From NCBI RefSeq assembly GCF_029962835.1, contig NC_080591.1, forward strand, positions 44,337,501 through 44,401,500: 64,000 bases of DNA, read 5' to 3'. The notes below the pieces were generated by a model. That model searched no databases. It was not told where the DNA came from and saw only the letters and a list, made by a program, of their open reading frames with translations. Positions within the stretch are counted from its first letter, which is position 1; every line of letters starts with the position of its first letter. The stretch is from Magnolia sinica (Eukaryota > Streptophyta > Magnoliopsida > Magnoliales > Magnoliaceae). Of this stretch, positions 45,835 through 57,545 are shown piece after piece. The position numbers and the translations under genes were made by a program.

Positions 45835-46078
45835 GAATTTGGATGATATATTTGATTTTGATATCTTCCTTTTTTAGTGTAGATTTACCTTCTCAAATAA
45901 GTTGGTTCATTAAGGCTTTGGAGAAATTAGTATATCTAGTTATGGATGTGCATTAATCAACGCACACATCCAAAACTAGATATACCCATTTCTCTAAAGC
46001 TCTGAATGAACCTATTTGAGAATTTAAGTCTACACAATAGAAAAGGAAGAAATCAAAATCAAATATATCATCCAAATC
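45835..46078. repeat. Long imperfect hairpin, about 115-bp arms
   Basis: The left arm 45835-45950 ('gaatttggatgatatatttg' ... 'ctagttatggatgtg') is matched in reverse complement by 45963-46078 ('cacacatccaaaactag' ... 'caaatatatcatccaaatc'). Mismatches and a few small gaps are scattered through it, with a loop of about 12 nt. It could be a fold-back MITE or an inverted duplication feeding small RNAs. A direct repeat of 'tctacacaatagaaaag' follows at 46029 and 46083. Confidence 0.85.
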
Positions 46079-47431
46079 AAAGTCTACACAATAGAAAAGA
46101 AGACAAAAGACTACACTTCCACCACCATAAACCAAATTGACTTTTCATTCAACCTGAAAAAACTGGCATATACATAAGAGAGTTGAGGCCAGACAGTAAA
46201 AAATACCAATTTAAAATGCTACTAGCAAAGCAGAATGGAAAATGTACCAATCACTTTCATAGAGAATGATAACATCTACAGTGGCAAGGTTGATACCCAG
46301 ACTAATGTATCAAGAAAATGAAATTTTGTTTGAGATGATGCATAATAGAAAAGACCAACAAGTTTCCTTCTCACCCAAAAAATAGACCATTCATTTCAAA
46401 AAGAAAAAAAAAAATAAATCTGAAATGGACCTTTTCTCTATTTCGCCTACTCTTGAGAGGATTTGTAAGAAAATGAATGAGAACCAGTTAGTAGAATTTG
46501 TCGAGTCTTCTAATGCAAAAAAAAAAAAAAAAAACAATTCAATGAGCAGGGGATGACAAACATAAGGGCAAAAAAAAAGTGTCCTACAATCTGATTATAG
46601 CTCATATTAGGAAAACATGTTTTTAGAGATCCTTGTGTTAATAAAGTTCCCTATCAAACAAGAAAAGATCATCCACAAGAAAAAGTATAAATTGAAGAGA
46701 CGTGTTTTTCGTATGTTATCAAATGAAACTAATATATAAAAAAAAAATGATATTTGCTAGAAGATTTTGAGATAGAAATTACATTTTTTTTCTACTGCAA
46801 CAAGACAAGTTGCATAAGAGTGTTGGCAGAGTGTATTGGTGCATGTCCCATTAGACAAATGATAGGAAAATATATTTTGGAGCTTTGGGGACCGCAAACT
46901 TCCTCAACTTCTCAATCGGCCATTCTTTTCTTTTAGCCTGAGATAGGAACATAAAAGGAAAGTTTGGTGGGGATTAGTACTCAATTAAAGGAAAGTTTAG
47001 TGGAGAAGATGATTCAAAAAAATGTGTTAAACAATAATGCATATCAAAAAAATGAAATTAAGAAATTGCATATGTAAGTAATAAAGAAGTCAAAAGTAAA
47101 AGAAGTTGCAAATGTAAGAAAATCACAGAACTTGAACCGTAGGCTTCGGATGACAAGTTAACCAAAATGAAATGTGCTAAACAATTAGAAAGAAAAAAAA
47201 ACATCTTTATATGAGCCGCATACAGGATTGTTGGGTGCACAGAAATGGACAAGCATCAACGCAGTAAAATTTAAAGAAGTAAAGTCCCCTGTTACATAGG
47301 AAAAACCAGAAATGAGCAAATCCAATCATAATAGCCATAGTTGAGCACAGGACTTCTCCTCAGCCAAGGTTTCCAAAAATAAAGGTAAAGAGACCACACA
47401 CATAATAAGCTAAATCTCTACATTGATGGTG
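46079..47431. other. Non-coding CACTA filler
   Basis: AT-rich with poly-A runs (46400, 46520, 46740). No gene fragment is recognised on either strand. Confidence 0.5.
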
Positions 47432-47433
47432 AT

Positions 47434-47467
<34 letters not shown>
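47432..47467. repeat. (CA)n microsatellite
   Basis: About 17 CA units, one broken by CG. Confidence 0.9.
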
Positions 47468-49174
47468 TTGTGGAGCTCTGCCATCCACAGGAAAGGACAC
47501 AAGTCGATATGCACGTGTACAAGATCTGAGCTCTTCATCAATTTGGCCACTATTTAGATGTTTTTGTCTAAATATCAGGCCATTTCACTCATATGGGCCA
47601 CAGTGTGCAAAAGAAATTGATAGCTTGTTGTACAAGTGCACATGGTTGGGTGATCCAGATTGTTGATCTGATGGACCACATAGTGGATGAATGATGCCCC
47701 AAGAATCTTCTTAATGAGACAATCCTAAGCATTTGATTTTTTGGTAGCCTGCAAATAAATGGTTAAGAAAAGGAAAACAACGACACTCCACACTCAACTG
47801 GAATATCCAAAGTTAGGATGGGGAGGATCTTCCAACCTGGGACATTTTGGAGCATGTTCCGTGAACAATGGAGCTCATCAGATCACTGCAATGTATCACA
47901 TAACCATTGGCTCCACTTTTACAAATTGAATAACCAAGCACACTATGCACAAAATTTTACTAAGCCAAAGTGCATGTGAAGCCCTGACCATCCACATGCC
48001 ATACGTGCACAAGATTCAAGCATTCCATTGGATGGGGCTCACTGTTTGCATGATTTGATAGTTTTTCTAAGTCATGGTTAAAGGAGTCAACGATCAAGGT
48101 CTTAGTCGCGTAGACACCGTGTCTGATGGAGCATATATATGATGGTACCCTCGCTCAAGAATAAATTTTTTTTTTTTTTTAAAATTTTATGATCTGGACT
48201 CAAAAATTAGTTATATCCAAATCTCAGGTGGACCATACAACAGGAAATAGTGTTGATTGAATGCCCACAATAAAAAACTTTCTAAGGCCCACCGTAAATA
48301 TGGAGAAGAAAATCCATATTTACTAATATTCCATTTTTCTATTTTTCAAAAAAATGAGTTCGGACTCCGAAAGCGTCGGCTCCAACACTCGTACTTTCAC
48401 CCCAAACCGAGAACTTGTACAAACCGAGAGAACTTGTATGCAACTCTCATATTACAAAAAGTGCTAGCACAAACAATCCATGTATTGAAACAAACCATTG
48501 TAAATAAATGTCATTTGATGTTGGAGGAATGCTTAGATAATCAACAGATGATATGGTTGAGCTGTGGAGAAGAGGCAACTGTTGTAGTAAAGAGGTGGTG
48601 GTAATTCAAATTGTGAAATAACATCAAATTCTAGTTAAGTAGTGAATGCTAATTTAGTTTGGCATGGTATACTATGACATGGAATTGCAAAAAACTTATC
48701 CTAAATAAATAATACAAAAAGATCATAATCTTTCAAGCCCCAACATTAAAAAAAAAAAGCTTATTATTGGACCACTTTCTCTCACTGAGACAGCAAAACA
48801 AGTAAACATCTCTCACTGAAACATATCTAATTCTGACTCAGAGAAGTAATACCATGTCTTTGAGGCAAATATGAAGAAATAGGGGGAAAAAAAAAAGAAC
48901 GATGAAAACGTAGAAACCAGACTGCACAATAATTGAGTTGTCTACCATTATGACTGTGCTTAGGATGATTTGGCCAATGCAGAAAATATCAGTCATGTCA
49001 GATGATGGGCCACCGACTAGGTTCTTTTATTGTCCTAGTCTCTCAATTATGCATGGTACACAAAAATAAAAATGGCTTGGGCAAAACAAATTTACTTCTT
49101 TAGGCTGCCTTATTTTTGGTTCCTAAAGAATTTCATTATACATAAATGGATGAAGGCAGCTTTGTGAGACTAAC
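47468..49174. other. Non-coding CACTA filler
   Basis: It contains plant-intergenic words ('gatggaccacatagtgg', 'tggatggggctcactg') and poly-T/poly-A runs near 48165 and 48750. The downstream exons expected for ERGIC-3 after 49175 are not visible here. Confidence 0.45.
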
Positions 49175-49854
49175 CTTGATGAAATACTGATACATCCCAT
49201 ACGGTGTCTTTTGCACCCATTCTACCCTGAAAGTTCCAGCGATTAAATGTAAGTCAATATTCATAAAAACTCTTTCAGTTTCAATCAACTGAATAGCTTA
49301 CTAGGATGAGGTAAGAGGATTTCTTTTCTTTTCCTCTTTTTCTTTTTCTGTTCTTTTCCTTTTTTTATATATAAAATAAATTAATTAATTTAAAAAAAAA
49401 AAGAGTTAAATGAGGTAAGGGGAATTACCCAATAAGAGGATTAACAACGCCTGAGAAATGTGCTCCAAAGGATAGTTTATTGATTGTGTGGCTAATCTGG
49501 TGACAACAGATGAATTAGATAATAATACTGTTGTTGAGAAAAAAAATGATAAGTGAACATTTACGCAACAGAATCTCATATTTACTAAAATGACAAAATT
49601 TAGTGCAAATTTTAGTGGCCATTTCATATACACAGATCGAGATTATTTCTTTTCAATGAATACCTTAAAATTTTATTGAAAGAAACTGAAAAGATAATAT
49701 GGGATCAATCTTACATTAAAACTATCCTTTTGAAATGCCAGCAAATCATGCAAATGAATATTTGACTGTTGGAAGCTTTTCCCAGGGGCAAAATGAAAAT
49801 TACCAGCGACCTTATTAACTTCTAAGAATCCATAGATGTTGCATCCTTCACCTT
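49175..49854 (-). pseudogene. Captured exons of an ERGIC-3/ERV46-like gene
   Basis: Three minus-strand exons with canonical splice sites. Exon A 49854-49715 reads 'EGEGCNIYGFLEVNKVAGNF', 'HFAPGKSFQQS' and 'LLAFQKDSFN' and ends at GTAAGA. Exon B 49496-49429 reads 'ISHTINKLSFGAHFSGVVNP' and ends at GTAATT. Exon C 49226-49175 reads 'VEWVQKTPYGMYQYFIK' and ends at GTTAGT. The phases fit (2+138, 66+2, 1+51), so about 86 codons join without a stop. ERGIC-3/ERV46 is a membrane cargo receptor cycling between ER and Golgi; this segment is from its lumenal domain. The N-terminal exons and the C-terminal membrane anchor are absent, so it is a captured fragment. Confidence 0.9.
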
Positions 49855-50539
49855 CTATATTTATAATCATAGGAGCCAGCTTTTCCAGTAGTCAACTTAA
49901 ATAAGTTCACACTTCCGTATACTGACAGGATTCTTACATAGTGCATGTAAGGCCTATGGAAAAATATTTTTTTAGCTTGTAAACAGCCTAGTTTAACTCC
50001 ACTAGTGTGCGTTTTTGTGGATGGATCACTTACAGAAACTAGTGGATGAAAAATTTACAGAAACTAGTGGATGACAAATTATGTGTAACATACAGAGATG
50101 GTTCAGCCACTTGTGCAATTAGGGAAGGTTACATATTTGAAAGTTGGTCAAATCATAAACAGTTGTATTATGGACGGAGACATTGTTTTCATTAATAGGC
50201 CACCTATTACTCATAAACATTCATTGCAAGCATTTTCTGTCTATTAAGATCAATCCTCTTATTTGCGTTCATATGCTACTTCATAAATCATATTTAGATA
50301 AAAGGTGTCAGTTATATATAATAATAAAAATTATAGTTCAAAAGCAGACAATAAAGAGCACAAATTCTAATTATAAAGGTGATACTTAGAGTTAAGCTTA
50401 CCTTATTGATCTAAAATAGTTAAAAAGAATTACAATTAAAAGAAAGAAAGAAAAAAGAAAAGAAAAGAAGGCAAGCAGGAATTAGACACTCAAATGTAAC
50501 CAAAAAGAAAAATATAAACTTATCTGGTTAACTCCCCCT

Positions 50540-50922
50540 GAAGTGACACCTACACCAACCTGCAACAATGAAAACCAGATCAGTCCCAAATGTGTACTTA
50601 GCAATTAAGGCATCAAAAAAATGTAAGAGTACCTTTGGGGTGAGAACCAACTAGTGTAGCTTCAGCAGATGATCCTGCAACACTCAAAACCAGATCATGC
50701 AAATAAGAGTACCTCTGGCATCAACATCTTGCTATTTACATGATTTTAAGATAGCCAGAGTAAAACCATTTACCGTTGAAGTAACTTATAGCAGATGGTA
50801 CTCTGTTTGAGCTGTAATTTCTGTACACCTGCAGAACCACCAACAGCCGTGGAAGAAATTGCAGTAGAACCACGTAAAAACTTATCATCGGAGTTGATTG
50901 CATTCTCTGCAACAGCTGCCAT
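50540..50922 (-). CDS. Possible spliced leader ORF upstream of the ERGIC-3 exons, unrecognised
   Basis: On the minus strand ATG 50922 opens MAAVAENAINSDDKFLRGS followed by 'TAISSTAVGGSAGVQKLQL', then a donor-like CGGTAAATGG near 50775. Two short exon-like blocks follow, each bounded by ...GTTGCAG: 'SSAEATLVGSHPK' (about 50672-50632) and 'VGVGVTSGGVNQ' (about 50561-50525). I do not recognise the protein. It lies between TnpA and the ERGIC-3 exons, same strand, and could be a captured first exon or the 5' part of a chimeric transcript. Low confidence that it is translated. Confidence 0.35.
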
Positions 50923-51331
50923 GGACAATGAAAATTCCCCACAGTTCTCTCTCTCTCTTCCACGAGTGCATATTACACTTAAAGAAGTGAAAATTATTAC
51001 AAATCTTTCAATTCCTCAAATGGAGGTTGAAAATTGAAATGCCAACCAAATATATCAATGTATAAATGTGGGTGTTAAATCCATTTCATTCAATATATGT
51101 GGGTGTAATCTGAAGTGTATGTTAAATTCATTCGATTCCATAATATGCATGCATCTGTCTATGTTACTGTATAGTTTAAAAACAAAAGTTAATTGTGTTA
51201 GTTATTGTAATGTCTAATATTCATAAACATCATGGGTAGATGGTTAGAAATAGCTTGGGCCAGATGACAAATCCTCCTACACTGACCTCTCTAAGCATAT
51301 CTTAATAACCATCTTCCTTCCATAGCTATGA

Positions 51332-53385
51332 CTATGGAGCTATAATCTCCATTAGGATGACACTAAAATTTTCATTGCCCATTTCTGCTCCATGGACACG
51401 AGTATTTGGATCCACTGTATGCACCTCACCACTAGCAATTACCCGTTTCTTCCAATCACAGGGATCGCATCTCTTGCCAAGATTTACCAAATCAAGCTAC
51501 ATGTACACATATAACATGTCATTAGTATTTTTAACTGGAAGTGCCTATAATCATAAGCGTAAAATAGTATTAGAGAAACGCATACATACCGACGATGCAT
51601 GACTAGATTTAAATGGAGGAATTATCAGTGGAGCCACATCCCTTTCTTCCCCTTGCTTATCTATAAAGCAATTAAACTTCTAGTGGAGATCTCCCAGGCT
51701 TTCCTTCATTTCATCTAATTCATCTACCAAATTATCTCGTTCCTGCGACATCGTACTGAGCTTATGTACAATAGGCATTGTCTTCTTCACTGCAATCTTG
51801 CCTACATTTCCACCTATCCCCCGTATGCGCCCTCTACTATCACTCCCAATTGATTGTAAACAGAATTGCAATTAGATTTATCAGAGAATGCATAAGTCTA
51901 AATAAACTCAAGTATTTGAAGGACATGCATATATACCTGTGTAAGGGCGTCATCTACACCGGTCATCTGAGATGCAGGATTACGACTTTGAATCGATTTT
52001 ATTTTTTCCTATGACAACATCCAAAAGAAAAATTATAATGTGGGAAAGAAGCATTTAAAATTCACATGGATAATGAAAGGGTGTACGAGGGTTGCACTTA
52101 CAAAGGTTTCTTGGAACTACACTTTGTTATCCTTTGTTGTATGGGCTCGAATGTACACCTCAGCCCTACCAACCTCAGCATCAGTAGTAAGATTCCTCTC
52201 AATTGCCTTTTCCCCATAACATCCATGCCAAAACACATAAATAATGGAATTAAACGACTAATAACTTGAAATAATCTTCATAAATAAAGTAGAGCTATGT
52301 TATTTTAGGACATGTACCATCTCATGACGTGTGGCATCCATGATTCGCTGACCAAGTGTAGAAGGGCCAACTTGTTTAGTTCGATTGGATGCATTTCTTC
52401 CACTTGATTCCTTGAATTTATCAGTATTGCAATAATCCACGAAGATCATCTAATCCTCAATAGGGACACCAATAAGGGTGGGATACGATTTCACAACTGC
52501 AGGATCCTTGTCCTTAACATACTTCGTATGCAAAGTGTTCTTAAAATTTCTCCAAGCGGCCTTACAGCGATCATGAACGTATTGTGGCCATGCTTCTTGG
52601 TTATCCTGAAATTCATAACTACATGCTAGGATATCATTGATCCTCTGAATGTACTGTGGAGGCACCAACCGAAAGTTTGTGTAGGTGATCGGAATGTGTG
52701 CACGGGTGAGAACACCAATGCTTGAATTAAATGCGATCTGATTTGCATCCCCTGCATTTGGTTGCCCAAATTCATTAATCCTAATGACCCTTTTCAATGA
52801 AGTCTTCTCATGTAATTCTGAACCTCGCGTAGAACCTCTCTTCCTAGATGATGAAGATGATGACCTGCCTACATAAAAAGAAAAATAGCTACACATGTTT
52901 CATCATCGCCAATATAAAAGATATTTTAAATCTAGACAATTAAGGAAGGCTATCTTATTACCTCTAGCATCTTCAGGGGCTGCATCTACAAGGGCTGCAT
53001 CTTCAGGAGTTGCATCCCGTAGCAGCTCTGCGTCGAATGACTCTACCTCTAAGTCAAAGATCATTTTAAAAGAAATTTTAAATCTAAACAGGTAACGAGG
53101 GCTATGTTATTACCCCTGTCATAAAAAGAAAAATAGCTTCACACATGTTTCATCATCACCAATATTAAAGAAATTTTAAATCTAAACAATTACAGAAGGC
53201 TATCTTATTACCTCTAGCATCTTCAGGGGCTGCATCCCCTAGCGAATCTATGCCGAATGACACTGCCTCTAAGTGAAAGATCATTTTAAAAGAAATTTTA
53301 AATCTAAACAACTAACGAGAGCTATGTTATTACCCCTAACATCTTTATGGGATGCATCCCCGAGCAGCTCTGCCTCTAGATCCAT
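51332..53385 (-). pseudogene. TnpA-like gene of the CACTA element (plant Ptta/En/Spm type)
   Basis: Start ATG 53385 (MDLEAELLGDAS). Exons 1-3 (53385-53334, 53268-53212, 53048-52962) are related to each other. Exon 4 (52868-52318) begins GRSSSSSSRKRG, holds 'TNFRLVPPQYIQRINDIL' and 'DRCKAAWRNFKNTL', then a TAG near 52450 where Trp is expected ('VPIED*MIFVDYC'), and 'SNRTKQVGPSTLGQRIMDAT'. Later exons give 'EVHIRAHTTKDNK' (52170-52090), 'SRGRIRGIGGNVGK', a coiled tail, and a C-terminal block 'CDWKKRVIASGEVHTVDPNT' ending at TAG 51332. This order is that of the plant En/Spm 'transposase_24' family, which binds subterminal repeats. One nonsense codon is seen; otherwise it is well kept. Confidence 0.82.
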
Positions 53386-53564
53386 CTTCAAGATCTAATT
53401 TGTAACGTAATTACTATAAAAATTTCTATCCAAAGTACCAAGTATTATAAAGAGATGAGTAAATTAATTCATAAATTTTTTCTATCACATTAATATGATA
53501 ACGGAAAAATAAAAAAGGGCATAAATCAAAATCGTTTCATTACATGCATAATATAACCAACAAA

Positions 53565-56500
53565 TCAAGTTTTTTTCCCTGCTTTCTTTCTTTTCTTTTT
53601 CTTTTCAACAACCACACAAATATCTTCAATGTCATTGAATAACAACTTGCCACCCATGTCTACTTCGGTGAGATCAGGTCCTACTTCAGCCTCAGTTACA
53701 ACCCATGTTTCTGATAAAAGGCTTGTCTCATCTTCAACAAAAATCTTTCTTGGAACCTCTAAGACCACATGCCAATCAGGATTTTTTGGATCTCTAGAAT
53801 AGAAAACCTACACAGCATGCTCCGCAAGAATAAATGGCTCATCACCCACTTGATCTAAACTGAGAAGATTAGATAAATTCACCAGTCTCAAATTCCCTAC
53901 CACATCAAAAGAAACACCTTGGTGCGTCACCTTCACCCAATCACACTTTAGTAGCACTGGCTTGCACCCTTCTCGATACTCCAGTTGGATGATTTTGTGG
54001 AGGACTTCATAATAAGGTACGGATTCATCCAATGGATTCTTATCCTTAGCACTAGATTGGAAGGTGGTCATACTCTCTGTGCTAACCCCACTATTTTGGT
54101 TCATTTTATACTCTTCATATTCCTTGGTGATGAAGAGGAAACCATTGATATAATACTTATTGTACTGCATCGCAAAAGCCTTTGGTCCCCTAACTATATC
54201 TCTGAAGACTTCATTACTTAATTCATTCAAGTCTAGTTGTTTCTTCAACCAAGGTATAAACTCATCATCACTCGCCACCTTAGTCCTGGTCCCGGCAACT
54301 ACATTGCGTTGCTTTAAGAAATTTACATATTTCCTGCAAGTTAAGAAGGTTGTTACAAAATTGACAATTTTTTTCATAAATGTTGTTACAATGTTGTTGA
54401 ATCAAATTTGAAAAAATAAATAAATGAAGAAGACGTATACATACAAGCTAAGTCCAGTTCATACCCTTGTCATGTCTCATAGTTAGGATGACTCTTCAGT
54501 ACCCAGGTGAGAGCCTATTCATACTCAATACCTTCTAAAACGCCACTTTGACCAGGGCCAACTGGGCTAACCATGTCAACATCAAAGTCGTCAACAATAT
54601 CTTGCAACTTCGGCATGAGTGAAATTGATCCGTCTAATCGCTTTTCCAGTTTCTCCAAGAGGCTTGTGTTATTTTTCCCTCTATACTGGTTGCAGTATAT
54701 AAGTGTCTCCTCTTGAATGTATCGTTCCGCTATACAACCTTCAGGTCGTGTCATATTTCGGATGTACGCCTTAAAAGTCTTCATGAACCTAAAAGAGTTA
54801 ACGACACATTAGAAAATGTAATTGTAGATGTTGGATCGGTTTATTTAGATTAAAATCATATCATACCTTTCGAATGGATACATCCATCGATAGTAGACAG
54901 GACAACATACACGAGCCTCGTAAGCCAAGTGGATAGGCAGATGCATCATCACAACAAAAATTGAAGGAGGGCATGTAATCTCGAGCTCACATAAAGTCCT
55001 TTCCATGCCCTTCTCAAGAGCCATTAACATTTCAATATCTATGGTTCGTGAGCATAGGGCATTGAAAAATGTAATAAAGCTTCTAATTATAGTTCACATA
55101 GGCTTACTATCCCTGAATGCATGTTGGATCAAAATTGGAAGCAGATGTTGCATCAATACATGGTAATCATGAGACTTCCTTCCCTTTAAATCGACACTAT
55201 CTTCCTTTACAATGTTCTTCCAATTCCCACTAAAACCAACCGGAATACAAAGCTCACGTAAAGTCTAGATGAAAAGTTTTTTTTTTCTTCTTTTCGAAGG
55301 TAGAAAGGACCTCGTTTTTGGATCACCTTGCCATCAGTATTTTCTAGCCATAAATGCTTCTTAATTCCTAGCCGCTTCAAGTCTCTACGTGCATTAGCAT
55401 CATCCTTGGTTTTGGCGTTGTGTTCAACATTAACGTAATAAGGATTTCACATACATTCTTCTCAATGTGCATAACATCAAGGTTATGGCGTACGGGAATA
55501 TCCTTCCAGTACTCCAGATAGTATAATATGGATCGCTTCAAGAAGCATGTTGATTATGCATCATCATTTCGTTCCCATCCTCATTTTGTACCACTTTGTT
55601 TCCTCTTTCCGATCTTGCCCCACTGCACATTTAGTTTCGAAACCATGCTTTCCACCTCATTCCTAGTCAGACGAATCGGTTGTGGTCGCAACTCGACCTT
55701 CTTATTGAAGGTGCCCGCACTTATATCTTTTCTGGCCTTATCGTTTAGAGGCAACCACCTTCTGTGTGGGGACCACATGCAGGACAACCATACTTACCCT
55801 TAGTCCTACAACCAGAAACATTACCATATGCGGGAAAGTCATGAATTGTCCACAGCAAGATGGTACGCATGTTGAACATGTTTCCATGGCATGCATCGAA
55901 TGTCGTGATCCCTTTCCACCACAAGTCTTGTAACTCAGCAATCAATGACTCCAAATAAACATCAATATCCTTCCCGAGCTGTCGTGGTCCCTCAATGAGC
56001 AAAGTGAGCATAGTAAACTGCGGTTTCATATATAACTTTCGTGGAAGATTATACATCACACACATAACATGCCAGGAACTGTACGACGTGCTGAAAGTGC
56101 CAAAGGGGTTAAACCCATCTGTAGCTAGACCTAATCAAACATTGCAAGACTCCGCTGAAAAATTCTTATACATGTTGTTAAGAAACTTTCATGTGATGGA
56201 GTCCACCGGATGCTCCATCTTTCCACTTTGCATTTTTTCGGTTGAGTGTCAGGTCATCTCCTTTGCCACCCATGGCACACTGTACATTCTTCATAGCCTT
56301 GGTGTTAATGGAAAATACTTTAACACCTTTGTAGGTACTTTAGCTCGTTTCAACTTGGAATCAACATGGGTCTTGTACCTAGAAGTACCACAGTTTAGAC
56401 AACTTGTCTTCGTCTCATGCTCTCTCCAGTATAACATGCAGTCATTTGGACATGCATGAATCTTTTAGTAATCAAGACCCAACTTTGTAATGATCCTCTT

Positions 56501-57112
56501 CGCTTGGTAGGCATTAGTTGGGGTCTTATTACTAGATGACAAGACATTCTAGAGTAGTTGAAGAAGAGTCGTAAAGCTTTGTTCACTCCATCCATGGTTT
56601 ACCTTTAATTTAAAAAGTTGTACCATGAAACTCAGTAGGGTGAATTTGTGACAACCATAATAGAGCTCAGTCATCGCATATTGTACATTTGCTTCAAACT
56701 CATTGGTTGAAGCATCTCCAACAATGTCTTCAGCTTCAGGGGCTACATTGGGTTCATCTTGAATAACTTGGTCTAGGTTATTACAACCGAAGTCTTCAAC
56801 AACCACATTGACAATGTTATTTATGTCTGCCAAACTATGATACTGGTGAAAAGTGCGTTCGGTACATTTGGGTGATTCAGGCTCACCGTGCATGTTCCCC
56901 ACCCTATATGTTGGATTAAATCCATATTTAATCAGATTTATCACCACATCATCGATTGTGCAAGGTAAACGTAAACATCTGCATCTGGTACATGGACAAT
57001 GAATGATTTCTCTACTAGGAAGATAGTCTTTTACGAACTTCACAAAGCTCATCATACCATCTATAAATTGTGGGTCCAGGTAATATAGAGTAATCCACTC
57101 CTTAGAGTCCAT
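53565..57112 (-). pseudogene. TNP2-type transposase of the CACTA element
   Basis: The start is chosen at ATG 57112 (MDSKEWITLYY), just after a 3' splice site-like CTACAGG. In order: the transposase-associated Cys/His segment ('REIIHCPCTRCRCLRLPCT'), then 'HACPNDCMLYWREHE'. The catalytic core has Asp in 'LGLATDGFNPFGTFS' and Asp in 'LGKDIDVYLESLIAEL', with 'LLWTIHDFPAYGNVSG' and 'TKGKYGCPACG'. DUF4218-type blocks follow ('CPPSIFVVMMHLPIHLAYEA', 'YRWMYPFERY', 'NMTRPEGCIAERYIQEE'), then intron 54444-54334 (GTATGTAT ... ACTTGCAG) and a DUF4216-type block ('EYREGCKPVLLKCDW', 'DEPFILAEHAV'). It ends KKRKKAGKKT at 53565. Numerous stops and frameshifts (56560, 56460, 56150, 55740-55030) inactivate it. 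Confidence 0.9.
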
Positions 57113-57128
57113 TGGATACCACCTGTAG

Positions 57129-57545
57129 GTAGGCACACGTTTATACACCTAATTCATCATCCAACTAACTATTGACAATATTTATAAAAATAAAAGATAT
57201 CGAACCAACTTTATATAACAACTTACAACTTAACCTACTAGGAATTGTCATGCACCGTAATATCTTACGGTAAAGCGGGTTCTGAGGAGTTACAAGTTGA
57301 ATTAATACAAAAGAATATAAATGAAGAAATATAAACATAAATTAAGCAAGACTGTATGTAGGCACACGTTTATACTCTTAATTCATCATCCAACTAACTA
57401 TTGACAACATTTATAAAAATAAAAGATATCCAACCAACTTTATGTAACAACATGCAACTCAACCTACCGGGAACCGTCATGCACCATAATATCTTACAAC
57501 AGAGTGGGTTCTGAGGAGTTACAAGTTGAATTAATACAAATTATA
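57129..57545. repeat. 229-bp tandem duplication upstream of the transposase start
   Basis: 'aggcacacgtttatac' at 57131 and 57360 marks two copies. Both continue through 'catccaactaactattgaca', 'gtcatgcacc' and 'gttctgaggagttacaagtt'. The second copy is shortened by about 40 bp. It lies in the transposase leader or first intron. Confidence 0.88.
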
